Shown: piece by piece, positions 27,672 through 35,243 of the stretch
Position numbering within the stretch: the stretch's first letter is position 1
Layout of the letters: every line of letters begins with the position of its first letter
DNA from: a virus
Reading direction: 5' to 3' (one strand)
DNA: 64,000 nt
IMG/VR virus record: IMGVR_UViG_3300005613_000001
Span: 440,279 to 504,278 of that record
Position numbers and translations under genes: made by a program
Notes under the pieces: model-generated
The model's input: the letters and a program-made list of their open reading frames with translations, nothing else
The model's database searches: none
Told to the model about the DNA's origin: nothing

Positions 27672-28691
27672 ATGCCTGTAGATTTTGATACATTTGTTGA
27701 TTGGGCCGAAAGCCGCTTCGGAGATATAATTGTCTCATATCCCGAAGTTAAAATCAATTCAATATTTAAAGACAATGACCAAGATCATAAACTCTGGTGT
27801 AATCCCGATGGCGGAAAAGACAATATTGAACTAGGCGTCTACCATTGCTGGAAAACAGGGGAAACAGGCACGCTCGCGGGACTTGTTATGGAAGTGGATG
27901 GCTGCGCCTTTGAAGATGCAGTTGATATCCTCGGCGGTGATACGCCACTCACGGAACTCCAAGGGAAAATAGAAGATTTCTTCGATAACCTACAAACAAA
28001 AGAGGCGGCAGAAACCGAAGAGTCTGTTGATCTAAAGCTACCTCATGACACATATGCTATTGATGAATTGCCGCCCTGGAATCCATATCGCCAAAGAGCA
28101 GAAATTTATCTTAGAAATAGAAAAATCCCTACCACTAATCTAATGGTCTGCACAGAAGGGATCTACAGGAATAGAATTGTTATCCCGTATTATGACGAAA
28201 AAGGGAAATTAATCTATTTCAACTGCCGGGCATTAAATGATAAACAAATACCCAAATACCGTGGACCTGAGAAAGATTTGGGAATCGGGAAGGGCGATGT
28301 TATTTTCATGCCCAAATGGCCCCCTAAAGGCGAGAAATTATATATTACAGAGGGCGAATTCGATGCTCTATCACTCTTTTATTCAGAGCTTTATTCAGCA
28401 GCTATGGGCGGTAAAAATCTCTCCGCAAAGCAAATTCAACTACTAAAGGATTATATCCCTGTTATCACGGTTGATAATGACGAGGCGGGCAGATTAGCTT
28501 TGCTCACCATAGGAGATTACCTACTAGAACAAGGATTTGAAGTTTATTACGTCCGACCACCCCAAGGATTTAAAGATTGGAATGCGTTATTTGAGGAATA
28601 TGACGCCCAAATTATAAAAGGCTATATCTCTACAAATGAGAAGCTCTACACCGAAAACACCAGTGTAGAGCTTCTTGAAAAGAGCTTGTGA
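27672..28691 (+). CDS. Toprim-type DNA primase
   Basis: A 339-residue protein. The N-terminal 70 residues hold a short zinc-finger-like primase domain (LWCNPDGG, then GVYHCWKTGETG, with C43, H58 and C59). Residues about 110-200 contain the typical YLRNRKIP and RIVIPYYDEKG segments of DnaG/T7-type primases. The Toprim domain has KLYITEGEFDALSL (catalytic Glu, about residue 226) and VITVDNDEAG (metal Asp residues, about 266). No helicase domain follows, so it works with a separate helicase not seen here. A sigma70-type promoter ends 6 nt before ATG and no ribosome site is seen. The 3' end carries a 13-bp perfect inverted repeat. Confidence 0.86.
   Translation: MPVDFDTFVDWAESRFGDIIVSYPEVKINSIFKDNDQDHKLWCNPDGGKDNIELGVYHCWKTGETGTLAGLVMEVDGCAFEDAVDILGGDTPLTELQGKIEDFFDNLQTKEAAETEESVDLKLPHDTYAIDELPPWNPYRQRAEIYLRNRKIPTTNLMVCTEGIYRNRIVIPYYDEKGKLIYFNCRALNDKQIPKYRGPEKDLGIGKGDVIFMPKWPPKGEKLYITEGEFDALSLFYSELYSAAMGGKNLSAKQIQLLKDYIPVITVDNDEAGRLALLTIGDYLLEQGFEVYYVRPPQGFKDWNALFEEYDAQIIKGYISTNEKLYTENTSVELLEKSL
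28639..28675. repeat. 13-bp perfect inverted repeat in the 3' end of the primase gene
   Basis: AGAAGCTCTACAC (28639-28651) and GTGTAGAGCTTCT (28663-28675) are perfect complements around an 11-nt loop, within the last codons of the primase. No T-run follows directly, so it is not a standard terminator; it could be an mRNA 3'-end or processing structure. Confidence 0.85.
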
Positions 28692-28699
28692 ATAAAACT

Positions 28700-28728
28700 C
28701 GCTTTCTCCAGAACACTCTGGATGAGCG
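28700..28728. repeat. Intergenic hairpin after the primase gene
   Basis: CGCT (28700-28703), TTC bulge, TCCAGA (28707-28712), loop ACAC, TCTGGA (28717-28722), TG, AGCG (28725-28728): a second strong hairpin just beyond the primase stop codon, without a T-run. Confidence 0.75.
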
Positions 28729-28781
28729 TGCAACGATTTATTCTTTACTTATTTTATATAGAACAAACTGGTTAAATTATT

Positions 28782-29312
28782 ATGTCCCAATTAGAATACT
28801 TTAATGGTAAGATCGTTACGATACTTACAACTCCAATCAATCGCAACTTTAAAGAAGAGGCCGCAGCACTAGGAAAACCCAAGCTATTTCCTGCCAACCT
28901 CATGGATCACTTTGTCGGGCGTTTTGAGAGTTATGATGCACTAGGGGTGATGTTGGCTCACCCTGATGCCGCTGTAGGTACAAAAGCCTACTATTTTTTG
29001 GATAAAATTGTAGGGATTGTTGAAGAACAGGAATTAAATCCTGACGATCCCCAGGAAGCTGAATTAATTGAAAAATACAAGGCATTAAAGCAAACACCGC
29101 CTCAAGATAAGGTGTATTGCCCCAAAGGACATGCACTAGATATACCACCTAATATCAAACCTGGATCACTTGTAGCTTGCCCTAAATGTCAAACTCAATT
29201 CCAATTGCCTGACGATAATCCGCCTCAAGATAAACCCGCCCCAATAAATCAATCCAACTTTGTGGATATTGATGGGATGTCCAAACTAGCAGAAGAAGCT
29301 AAATCAAAATAA
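28782..29312 (+). CDS. Protein with C-terminal zinc ribbon, unknown function
   Basis: A 176-residue protein. Residues 1-105 are helical and acidic without a known motif. Residues 110-142 form a zinc ribbon (VYCPKGHALDIPP, then ACPKCQTQFQLP) of the kind common in planctomycete and other bacterial regulators. The tail is Pro-rich. No clear ribosome site is present. It converges on and overlaps the gene ending at 29304 by 9 nt. It could be a transcriptional or replication accessory protein by analogy with its zinc ribbon; that is not shown. Confidence 0.6.
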   Translation: MSQLEYFNGKIVTILTTPINRNFKEEAAALGKPKLFPANLMDHFVGRFESYDALGVMLAHPDAAVGTKAYYFLDKIVGIVEEQELNPDDPQEAELIEKYKALKQTPPQDKVYCPKGHALDIPPNIKPGSLVACPKCQTQFQLPDDNPPQDKPAPINQSNFVDIDGMSKLAEEAKSK

Positions 29313-30407
29313 ATCATCTAAATCATCAAAATGATCGTCGTCGGTGGGTGTAGATATAAGCGTATCAATATCACCGGGTTCAGGTGGTGGTGGTATAAAC
29401 TTTGAAGGTTCAAAAATCTCTGGACCTTCTTTTTTCTTTGTAGTCTTTTTCTTCGTAGTCTTTTTCTTCTTCTTTTTAGCAGCCGCCGCCTTATCTTCCG
29501 CAGAGCGTAATTTAATTGTCATCGGTTTCTTTTTCTTTGGCGTTGACGTTGGTTTAGATTTTGATTTGGGTTCTGGTTTGGGTTCTGGAGGTTCTGGTTT
29601 GGGTTCTGGAGGTTCTGGTTTGGGTTCTGGAGGTTCTGGTTTGGGTTCTGGAGGTTCTGGTTTGGGTTCTGGTTTGGGATATTGTATGGCTGGTCGTGGG
29701 GGTTTACGATGTTTGGTAATATAAACAAGTATATCATCACCTTCAACCCCTGCTTCTTTAGCATCAACTATCCACTTCTCCGCTTCAGAAGGCGTCAATT
29801 TCATTTTTATCAAACTATCATATACATCTTTCTCTGCTCCCTCAAATGATGCTCTGGAAGGCTTTGGAGGCTTCTTTTCTTTTTTCTCTTCTTGTGCTTG
29901 TGGAATTTTCCCTGCCCGAGTAATAGCAGCATCTAAATTCCTTCTAAACAGCCTTTTCATGGTGTCTGCAAATTGATTAAGTGCAGCCCCAATGTTATCA
30001 TTGCCCAATTCATTTTCTAATTGCAGATAAGCATTATGGGTATCTTTATAAACTCCCAGACTTGCATGTTCGAGTCCTAGTTTTTTCTTAATAGCTTGCC
30101 ACCAGCGAGGAGACTCATATTCCGTGCCCGTCTGTGGGGATTCCCCCGTAGACCAGTTGCGCATCCGATCTCCTGTCGCTTGCATTTTGTCCCCTGCCCT
30201 CCATAACCAGTGAGCCAAACCAGAGCCCTTCCCAGGTTGATTTTGCATTATTTGGGTGTATAAAGAAGCAACCATTCTATCAATTTGTGCATCAATAGAA
30301 GGCAAAAGATCACTCATGATTTGATCTTTTGTTACACCGGCTTCCAGTTCGTCAGCCTCAATTAATTTTTGGGGATTTGCAAATATTTCATTAAGTGGGA
30401 AGTCCAT
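29304..30407 (-). CDS. Lys/Pro-rich protein with EPKPEPP repeats
   Basis: A 367-residue protein. Residues 1-180 are helical (SIDAQIDRMVASLYTQIMQN; ALNQFADTMKRLFRRNLDAA). Residues 180-240 include a compact helical segment (VYDSLIKMKLTPSEAEKWIV). A stiff linker of 7-residue EPKPEPP repeats follows (about 248-277), then a strongly basic region (KKKKKKTTKKKTTKKK) and an acidic C-terminus ending DDDHFDDLDDLF. The basic part looks histone H1-like and may bind DNA. No family is recognised. It shares its first base with the stop of the upstream DUF5659-like gene, and lies downstream of the actin-like ATPase in the same run. Confidence 0.6.
   Translation of the reverse strand: MDFPLNEIFANPQKLIEADELEAGVTKDQIMSDLLPSIDAQIDRMVASLYTQIMQNQPGKGSGLAHWLWRAGDKMQATGDRMRNWSTGESPQTGTEYESPRWWQAIKKKLGLEHASLGVYKDTHNAYLQLENELGNDNIGAALNQFADTMKRLFRRNLDAAITRAGKIPQAQEEKKEKKPPKPSRASFEGAEKDVYDSLIKMKLTPSEAEKWIVDAKEAGVEGDDILVYITKHRKPPRPAIQYPKPEPKPEPPEPKPEPPEPKPEPPEPKPEPPEPKPEPKSKSKPTSTPKKKKPMTIKLRSAEDKAAAAKKKKKKTTKKKTTKKKEGPEIFEPSKFIPPPPEPGDIDTLISTPTDDDHFDDLDDLF
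29581..29664. repeat. Four perfect 21-bp tandem repeats
   Basis: Four identical 21-bp units beginning at 29581, 29602, 29623 and 29644, encoding EPKPEPP on the minus strand, flanked by partial copies. The perfect identity suggests recent expansion. Confidence 0.9.
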
Positions 30408-30916
30408 TAGATACCTTCTAATACATAGTCACCTATTTTTTTCAAGGACATAAGGCAGGCATCAAATCTATGAAATTCACTTGACAAATATTGTAATCTC
30501 AATTCTTGAAACCCATTCATACCTGTATCTGTTAAATCGAAAAAGAATGATTGTCCTCTTCTTCCTACCACCTTATTTTTCTTTTTCATAAGTATATAGG
30601 CTGCGGCACCTAAATCTGATACTTCCCCTATTTCCCCGACATTTGGCTCATGTTCTCTCATTTTCTTGAGAGACATTAAGCATGAGTCAAATTTATGAAA
30701 ATCGCTTGAGAGATACTCAAAATTTAGATTATCAAAGTCATCAAGCTCAGACTCATTCATAAGGAAATATACTGCTTGTCCTTTCTTTCCGCCGATTTCG
30801 TGCTTGTTCATTAGACAAAAAGCAGCGGCACCTAAATCGGTTACATACTTTACAACTCGTTTTTCTTCCACTTTCTTTACCTTTCTTATACTGCATTTTC
30901 TGCGGCGATCAAACAT
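30407..30916 (-). CDS. Tandem DUF5659-like protein
   Basis: A 169-residue protein made of two copies of one domain: residues about 25-85 (VTDLGAAAFCLMNKHEIGG, YFLMNESELDDF, YLSSDFHKFDSCLMSLKK) and about 101-162 (VSDLGAAAYILMKKKNKV, FFFDLTDTGMNGF, YLSSEFHRFDACLMSLKK). The single domain resembles DUF5659, a small alpha/beta domain of phage and bacterial proteins of unknown function. A basic N-terminus (MFDRRRKCSIRKVKKVEEKR) suggests nucleic acid or filament contact. It overlaps the 3' end of the actin-like gene by 31 nt; AGGGG lies just before its start. Confidence 0.68.
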   Translation of the reverse strand: MFDRRRKCSIRKVKKVEEKRVVKYVTDLGAAAFCLMNKHEIGGKKGQAVYFLMNESELDDFDNLNFEYLSSDFHKFDSCLMSLKKMREHEPNVGEIGEVSDLGAAAYILMKKKNKVVGRRGQSFFFDLTDTGMNGFQELRLQYLSSEFHRFDACLMSLKKIGDYVLEGI

Positions 30917-31893
30917 CCCCTGCTAACGCTATAAAGCGGATCAGTAGGACGGATTATCTTACCTATCTTAATTGGCAATTTCGCTTGTTTAATAACATCA
31001 TTAAACAACGCATCAAACCCATTTGGCAAACTTGATCCTCCGGCAATTACAATATCAATTGGATCGTCTGTTCTTGCTTTCTTACCTGCACCTGCCAAAC
31101 CTTCTTTAATGCCTGTAGCTGTCTTTTCCATCATAATTCTATATTGAGTTTGAATGGCTCTTTCTACAAGCGTGCTTGGTTCTTTCGTTAAATCAATATT
31201 TCTCTTTTCTTTGTTGATAAAAGTAGCCGTTTCACTAACCGCCTTGGCAGCCCTTTTGTCAATCCAGTCACCACTATTAACTAATGAAAAACTAAATACT
31301 GGCGCACTGTAAATAGAGAAGCACAGATTTACCATTCCCGCCCCAAATGAAATTCCAATGCCTGTATATGCCTTTTTCCCAAGCTCAGCATACACCAATG
31401 CTAAGCCCTCGTTAATGGGTTGAGCATTTACTGTGTGTCCGGTTTCATCTTTAAACGCCTTAAAAATAGCCTCTAAGACTTTACCGTGATAATCTGCATC
31501 GGTCTCTTCATTAATGGCATTTGCCGGGACGCTGTAATATAAGGTTTCTTTGTCCTTAGACACATTATCCAACAGGCTGTGGACCATAATTTTTAAAATC
31601 TGAAAGGCATGAATCTCACCCGGATTCACACACCCTTCTTTCATAGGTCTCTTTAGATTTAACGCACTCATCGTATAAGCCATATCTACGGCTTTCTGTC
31701 CCAATGCATAAGCAATATCATCTCGCTCAACAAGAGGAACGCCTGCATTTTTCATCATATTAAATACAAAACGGTTCTCTAATGGGAATTCAAGGAAGGC
31801 ATTTACTTCCTTCTTATGAACAAAATTCTTATTTTCATCTCGCTGACAAGTCACTAAATTATACGTGCCCGCGTCAAAACCGATTCCTGACAT
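30886..31893 (-). CDS. Actin-like ATPase (ParM/Alp-type)
   Basis: A 335-residue protein with the three nucleotide-binding signatures of the actin/Hsp70 superfamily: GIGFDAGTYNLV (phosphate 1, residues 3-14), GIGISFGAGMVNLCF (phosphate 2, about 178) and IVIAGGSSLPNGFDALF (adenosine, about 287). The length fits bacterial and phage actin-like proteins that form filaments for plasmid segregation or positioning of phage DNA and virions. No ParR-type adaptor is evident; the tandem DUF5659-like and the Lys-rich proteins downstream, and the 74-residue protein upstream, are the obvious partner candidates. Confidence 0.85.
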   Translation of the reverse strand: MSGIGFDAGTYNLVTCQRDENKNFVHKKEVNAFLEFPLENRFVFNMMKNAGVPLVERDDIAYALGQKAVDMAYTMSALNLKRPMKEGCVNPGEIHAFQILKIMVHSLLDNVSKDKETLYYSVPANAINEETDADYHGKVLEAIFKAFKDETGHTVNAQPINEGLALVYAELGKKAYTGIGISFGAGMVNLCFSIYSAPVFSFSLVNSGDWIDKRAAKAVSETATFINKEKRNIDLTKEPSTLVERAIQTQYRIMMEKTATGIKEGLAGAGKKARTDDPIDIVIAGGSSLPNGFDALFNDVIKQAKLPIKIGKIIRPTDPLYSVSRGCLIAAENAV

Positions 31894-31905
31894 TGCTTTA
31901 CCTTT

Positions 31906-32130
31906 CTATTCCTGTACCTGTTCTCCAAATTTAATCTTACCCCCCGCCTCAAAATCGGGGACCATAAAGGGCTCATCTTCTTTTTGAGCTATTTTACCCT
32001 TGCCATCAACGGAAACCTTTATGTCATTAGTAGTTATGTTTAAATTAAGGTCTAATGTGATATTAACATCACATTCACCGTCTTTAGTCACAACGGTAAC
32101 TTTGGGTTTGCCTTTTAATAACTGTACCAT
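31906..32130 (-). CDS. Small beta-rich protein upstream of the actin-like gene
   Basis: A 74-residue protein with alternating strand pattern (KPKVTVVTKDGECDVNITL, LNLNITTNDIKVSVDG) and an acidic Pro-containing tail. It lies 12 nt upstream of the actin-like gene and is probably cotranscribed. TATATAA lies immediately before its start codon and no ribosome site is visible. Unknown function. Confidence 0.55.
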   Translation of the reverse strand: MVQLLKGKPKVTVVTKDGECDVNITLDLNLNITTNDIKVSVDGKGKIAQKEDEPFMVPDFEAGGKIKFGEQVQE

Positions 32131-32178
32131 GCTTTATATCTATCCTACCAAATACCCATTTAATCTAGTTACTGAGAT

Positions 32179-32340
32179 TTAAAACTCCCAAAAAGGGATG
32201 GTTTCGACAGGGATAGGACCATCACCACTACCACTAGAACTGGAACTAGAACTGGATGATGTGGGTGGGCGTTGTAGACAATTTTTAATCCAATTAACGA
32301 GGCGCTTGAGGGCATCCAATAATTTCTTCAGCCATTGCAT
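32179..32340 (-). CDS. 53-residue amphipathic-helix protein with a poly-Ser linker
   Basis: A short gene supported by GGAGG 5 nt before ATG and by its position 1 nt after the stop of the GT9 gene. Residues 1-23 form an amphipathic basic helix (MQWLKKLLDALKRLVNWIKN), followed by RPPT, nine consecutive serines, GSGDG and the hydrophobic end IPVETIPFWEF. It may associate with a membrane surface. It is the last gene of the run starting at the ExbB-like gene. No known family. Confidence 0.68.
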   Translation of the reverse strand: MQWLKKLLDALKRLVNWIKNCLQRPPTSSSSSSSSSGSGDGPIPVETIPFWEF

Positions 32341-32341
32341 T

Positions 32342-33337
32342 TTATCCTCCAATGATTTTCAATGGTTGCTTTAACATCTTATCTACTCCTAATAGAATCA
32401 TGTCTGCTGTAAGTTCTGTCAAACAGGGTTTTGGATATGCCTTACTTTTTGGGCAATCGGGCCAATTATAACAAGGTCCACAGTTCCAGTTGCCGTCGTC
32501 TCGATGCTTTTGTACAAGTGTCCAATTTTCATACCACCTTCCATATACCTTTCCATCGACCATTGTGAAAATACCAACCTGGGGCTTTCCCAAACCCCCG
32601 GCCATATGAAAGGTCGCTGTATCGACTGAGACTATATAATCCGCTGATGCAACAAAACTCATCCATTTTCTAATAGACCCCATAAGCAAAGGCACTTTTA
32701 GATGTTCAAGCATTGGGATTGGACCCGTATGTGTGTAAAACACATAGCATCCACGCTCCCGTAGTCCGTTTACGACCCCCTCCATTTGATGTGAAATTAA
32801 ATTTTTAGTCGCCATTGCTGAAATTGGCGAAAATAATACTGTTGGTCCACTCTGGGTGCGATGAGACTCAATTTCTCGCTTCGCCTCTATTAATTCTTGT
32901 TCACTGAATTGGAAGTGCATATTGTGGTTTTCTAGTGCAACCCCACAATGGTTAGCCCAAATATCACTTCTATTTTTGCCAGAGAGAGGGGCCATTCTGA
33001 CTTCATACCGACAGCACGCATTGGTAGTATTATAAGATGTCAGATAGTCTCCCTGGTCTATTTTTCCAGAATCAACCAGTTCATCTACAAAGGGGTGTCC
33101 TTTGATTGCTTGGTGATATATCCCTGGGCAAGCAAAAACTATCTTAGCATCGGGCATAATCCTTTTAAAATCTTCAAAGATCATTCGGTGAACTAGAATA
33201 TCCCCTAGTCCCCCATTAGCACGATAAATGAGTATAGAATTTCGCTTGTCGCTAAATTCCCTTAAAGACAGATTGGTAGTTCTCTGGCTTTTTTTGACAA
33301 GTCTTGATAATAACTTCTTATGCTGAAGTGCTCTCAT
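32342..33337 (-). CDS. Family 9 glycosyltransferase (heptosyltransferase-like)
   Basis: A 331-residue protein with the GT9 landmarks: GGLGDILVHRMIF near residue 42, HPFVDELVD, and the C-terminal nucleotide-sugar site YIVSVDTATFHMAGGLG followed by KPQVGIF. GT9 enzymes are ADP-heptose:LPS transferases and relatives. A C-terminal cysteine cluster (CGPCYNWPDCP) is present, as in some phage and bacterial members. It overlaps the upstream two-TM protein gene by 4 nt (ATGA) and so is coupled to the ExbB/TolR-like operon. Acceptor unknown: host LPS or virion protein. Confidence 0.82.
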   Translation of the reverse strand: MRALQHKKLLSRLVKKSQRTTNLSLREFSDKRNSILIYRANGGLGDILVHRMIFEDFKRIMPDAKIVFACPGIYHQAIKGHPFVDELVDSGKIDQGDYLTSYNTTNACCRYEVRMAPLSGKNRSDIWANHCGVALENHNMHFQFSEQELIEAKREIESHRTQSGPTVLFSPISAMATKNLISHQMEGVVNGLRERGCYVFYTHTGPIPMLEHLKVPLLMGSIRKWMSFVASADYIVSVDTATFHMAGGLGKPQVGIFTMVDGKVYGRWYENWTLVQKHRDDGNWNCGPCYNWPDCPKSKAYPKPCLTELTADMILLGVDKMLKQPLKIIGG

Positions 33338-33921
33338 TCAAATAATTTCGCAGGGAATTTAGGAGGCGGCAATTGGTAGAACCGGGGTACTTGTCTTTGG
33401 CTGAACGACCCGTGCCCACGCCCTTGACCTTCGCCTTCGCCTTCTCCTTCACCCTCTCCTTCTACACCAAATGGTTGCCCCCTGCCTTTGCTGGGGTCTG
33501 TTGTACCTCTAAAGCTACCGCCTCTTTTTAAATGTTGTTGGATTGCATGTCCTTGTTCGTGTAACGCTCTGGAATAGGGCAATTCATAAACACGGGGCTC
33601 ATCTTTTTTAACTTCGAATGGACTATCTTTTTCATCAGTGGGGTTTAAATCTTTGGCCCAAACGAGGACACCACCTTCATCATTATCACTGGGTTCATTA
33701 ATAATAATCCAATATACTTGGAATTTTTCTGGCATTTGCTCTGTAGACGGCCAGCCGAACAAGCTATTAATTGCAAACCAAACACCAAAGCCCAAGAATA
33801 ATGTTGCTGTAATGGTTATCATTTTAATTACCCACAGACCTTTAGCTCCAATAACAAACCAAAGGATGAGGGCAGACAACACAATGAAAGCTATAGGAAT
33901 AGCAGACGTTTCTAAACTCAT
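33334..33921 (-). CDS. Two-TM protein with Gly-Glu repeats, third member of the ExbB-like operon
   Basis: A 195-residue protein with two N-terminal membrane helices (about 8-25, PIAFIVLSALILWFVIGA, and 30-52, VIKMITITATLFLGFGVWF), a beta-type region (FQVYWIIINEPSDNDEGG; VLVWAKDLNP), a helix (LPYSRALHEQGHAIQQHLKR) and a low-complexity GEGEGEGEGEGQGRGHG stretch before a Pro/Phe C-terminus. The HEQGH string looks like a zinc-protease HExxH but sits in a charged helix typical of a phage family ('PYSRxLHEx..') and has no third ligand. Overlaps of 4 nt with both neighbours mean coupled translation with the TolR-like and GT9 genes. Confidence 0.62.
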   Translation of the reverse strand: MSLETSAIPIAFIVLSALILWFVIGAKGLWVIKMITITATLFLGFGVWFAINSLFGWPSTEQMPEKFQVYWIIINEPSDNDEGGVLVWAKDLNPTDEKDSPFEVKKDEPRVYELPYSRALHEQGHAIQQHLKRGGSFRGTTDPSKGRGQPFGVEGEGEGEGEGEGQGRGHGSFSQRQVPRFYQLPPPKFPAKLFE

Positions 33922-34568
33922 GGGTCTACCTCCTCTTCATAATTATTTTCATCAAAACCTCCACCATTAACTGCTTTATCTGCAATGGTCTTGGGCAATT
34001 GATTCATACTTACCACGGAGCCCTTTTTGTCTAATAAGAACCTGCAAACAGTTTTTTCATCACCATCTTCGTCTAGTGTAACCTTTTTTATAGCCACGGT
34101 TTTGAGTGTTGGATTAATTTTATCAATCTGGACGGTAACCTCAGTAGGTTTATTGGGAGTTCGCTTCGCATACATGTGTACGTTCATTACATACTCACCA
34201 GGGATAATACCTCGAATCGTTATAATTTCCCTATTTTCGTTATATTTAATTGTCTCACCATCAGGAGTCTTAAAAGTATCATTGCTATGCCCTAAATCGT
34301 CACGATCTAAGTGCATTAGTCCATCTTCCCGCCTCCTAAAGAACACAAGATGGTCAGCGGGGTCTTGCAAATAAGAATCTACATCATTATTTAACTCATT
34401 ATCCCAAGTGGTTGTAATAACAAACTCAGCTTTGGCTTCAGAGGCATTATCCAGTTTTGCTTCTGGATTAATTAAAATGTAAGCTATGAAGAATAACGCT
34501 ACAAATCCCAATAGCGCATTGAATAGCAAATCTAAGAAGGCTGTATTAGCCCCATAATATTGTCTCAT
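33918..34568 (-). CDS. TolR/ExbD-like anchored protein with DUF2135-like domain
   Basis: A 216-residue protein. An N-terminal membrane helix (residues 10-32) is preceded by AFLDLLFNALLGF, with an Asp at the cytoplasmic side of the helix as in ExbD, TolR and MotB, where it carries the proton path. The exported part is not an OmpA or TolR periplasmic domain: it reads as a beta-sandwich, WDNELNNDVDSYLQDPADHL, RREDGLMHLDRDDLGHS, IPGEYVMNVHMYAKR, resembling DUF2135/YfaP-like domains (DxDLxVxxPxG ... G.Y.V.V..Y). It lies directly behind the ExbB/TolQ-like gene (1 nt shared), supporting a channel-stator pair. Confidence 0.7.
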   Translation of the reverse strand: MRQYYGANTAFLDLLFNALLGFVALFFIAYILINPEAKLDNASEAKAEFVITTTWDNELNNDVDSYLQDPADHLVFFRRREDGLMHLDRDDLGHSNDTFKTPDGETIKYNENREIITIRGIIPGEYVMNVHMYAKRTPNKPTEVTVQIDKINPTLKTVAIKKVTLDEDGDEKTVCRFLLDKKGSVVSMNQLPKTIADKAVNGGGFDENNYEEEVDP

Positions 34569-35149
34569 TAGATGTCCTTTTTGACTAAATTTAGTCCTTG
34601 AGCTAGATTAAAATACTGGATTTTAAGGAGTTGAGAACAAATTAAACCGATAAGAGTAGTATAGAGGGCTGTAGACATACCTCCACTCATGCTGCTTAAC
34701 AAATCCTGTACGGACGTGATATCACTTACATCTAAGGTGCTAAATCCAACGAGCATTAAAATAAAACCACTTACTGTTCCAATCATACCTATATTGACAC
34801 ACATTTCACTTGAAAACCAACCAATTTCTTCCAACCTAGATAGCTTCTCAACTTCATCTTCCCACTTTTTTCGTCTTACTTGTTGTCTTTTTCTTTGCTT
34901 TGGAGGAAGTGAAGCTTGCGGCCCAGGTCGCGGCGGCACATCCATATTCAGCACATTACTTAATTTGAATGTTTTCAATCCACACCAAGCTGAGACATAT
35001 ACAAATATCCCAAAAATAACAAAACTAAGTTTGGTTAAATCTCTTTCCCAAACCTTTTGAAAAGCATCCATATAAAAGGCTGCTACCACTCCCACAAGCA
35101 CTAAACCGATTACAAGCCACCATTTTAAAAATAATTTGTGTTTAATCAT
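34568..35149 (-). CDS. MotA/TolQ/ExbB-like proton channel protein
   Basis: A 193-residue protein with four hydrophobic segments (about 9-28, 41-58, 117-140, 153-175). The region GMIGTVSGFILMLVGF followed by SSMSGGMSTALYTTLIGLIC matches the signature of the MotA/TolQ/ExbB family (GllGTVxGMI..., ...AlxTTxxGLxxAip). A basic cytoplasmic loop (residues 75-100) separates the pairs of helices. Family members form pentameric channels around a dimer of ExbD/TolR/MotB and use the proton gradient. The gene is first in a coupled five-gene run (35149 to 32179). Confidence 0.8.
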   Translation of the reverse strand: MIKHKLFLKWWLVIGLVLVGVVAAFYMDAFQKVWERDLTKLSFVIFGIFVYVSAWCGLKTFKLSNVLNMDVPPRPGPQASLPPKQRKRQQVRRKKWEDEVEKLSRLEEIGWFSSEMCVNIGMIGTVSGFILMLVGFSTLDVSDITSVQDLLSSMSGGMSTALYTTLIGLICSQLLKIQYFNLAQGLNLVKKDI

Positions 35150-35182
35150 TATATTTTCCTCTCACAAGTAAGAGAGTAATCG

Positions 35183-35220
35183 AAAAAAAATCTCCTCGGG
35201 CCAAAGGACCGAGGAGATTT
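35183..35220 (-). terminator. Strong rho-independent terminator
   Basis: A perfect 12-bp stem AAATCTCCTCGG (35188-35199) / CCGAGGAGATTT (35209-35220); on the minus strand it is followed by eight T residues. It ends the virion-protein transcript before the ExbB-like operon. Confidence 0.92.
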
Positions 35221-35243
35221 ATATTTAATCCGGGGTTTAATTC

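Noticed and set aside
29344-29724. Plus-strand frame coding a poly-Gly/Ser protein
   Set aside because: Antisense of the EPKPEPP/Lys-rich region on the minus strand, no ribosome site.
33540-33570. HEQGH as a zinc metalloprotease motif in the two-TM protein
   Set aside because: It sits in a charged helix without a third ligand or protease context; it appears coincidental.
34568-35149. Zorya (ZorAB) defence system
   Set aside because: The channel-type protein fits, but the partner lacks the OmpA/MotB peptidoglycan-binding domain and no ZorC/D/E effector genes are adjacent.
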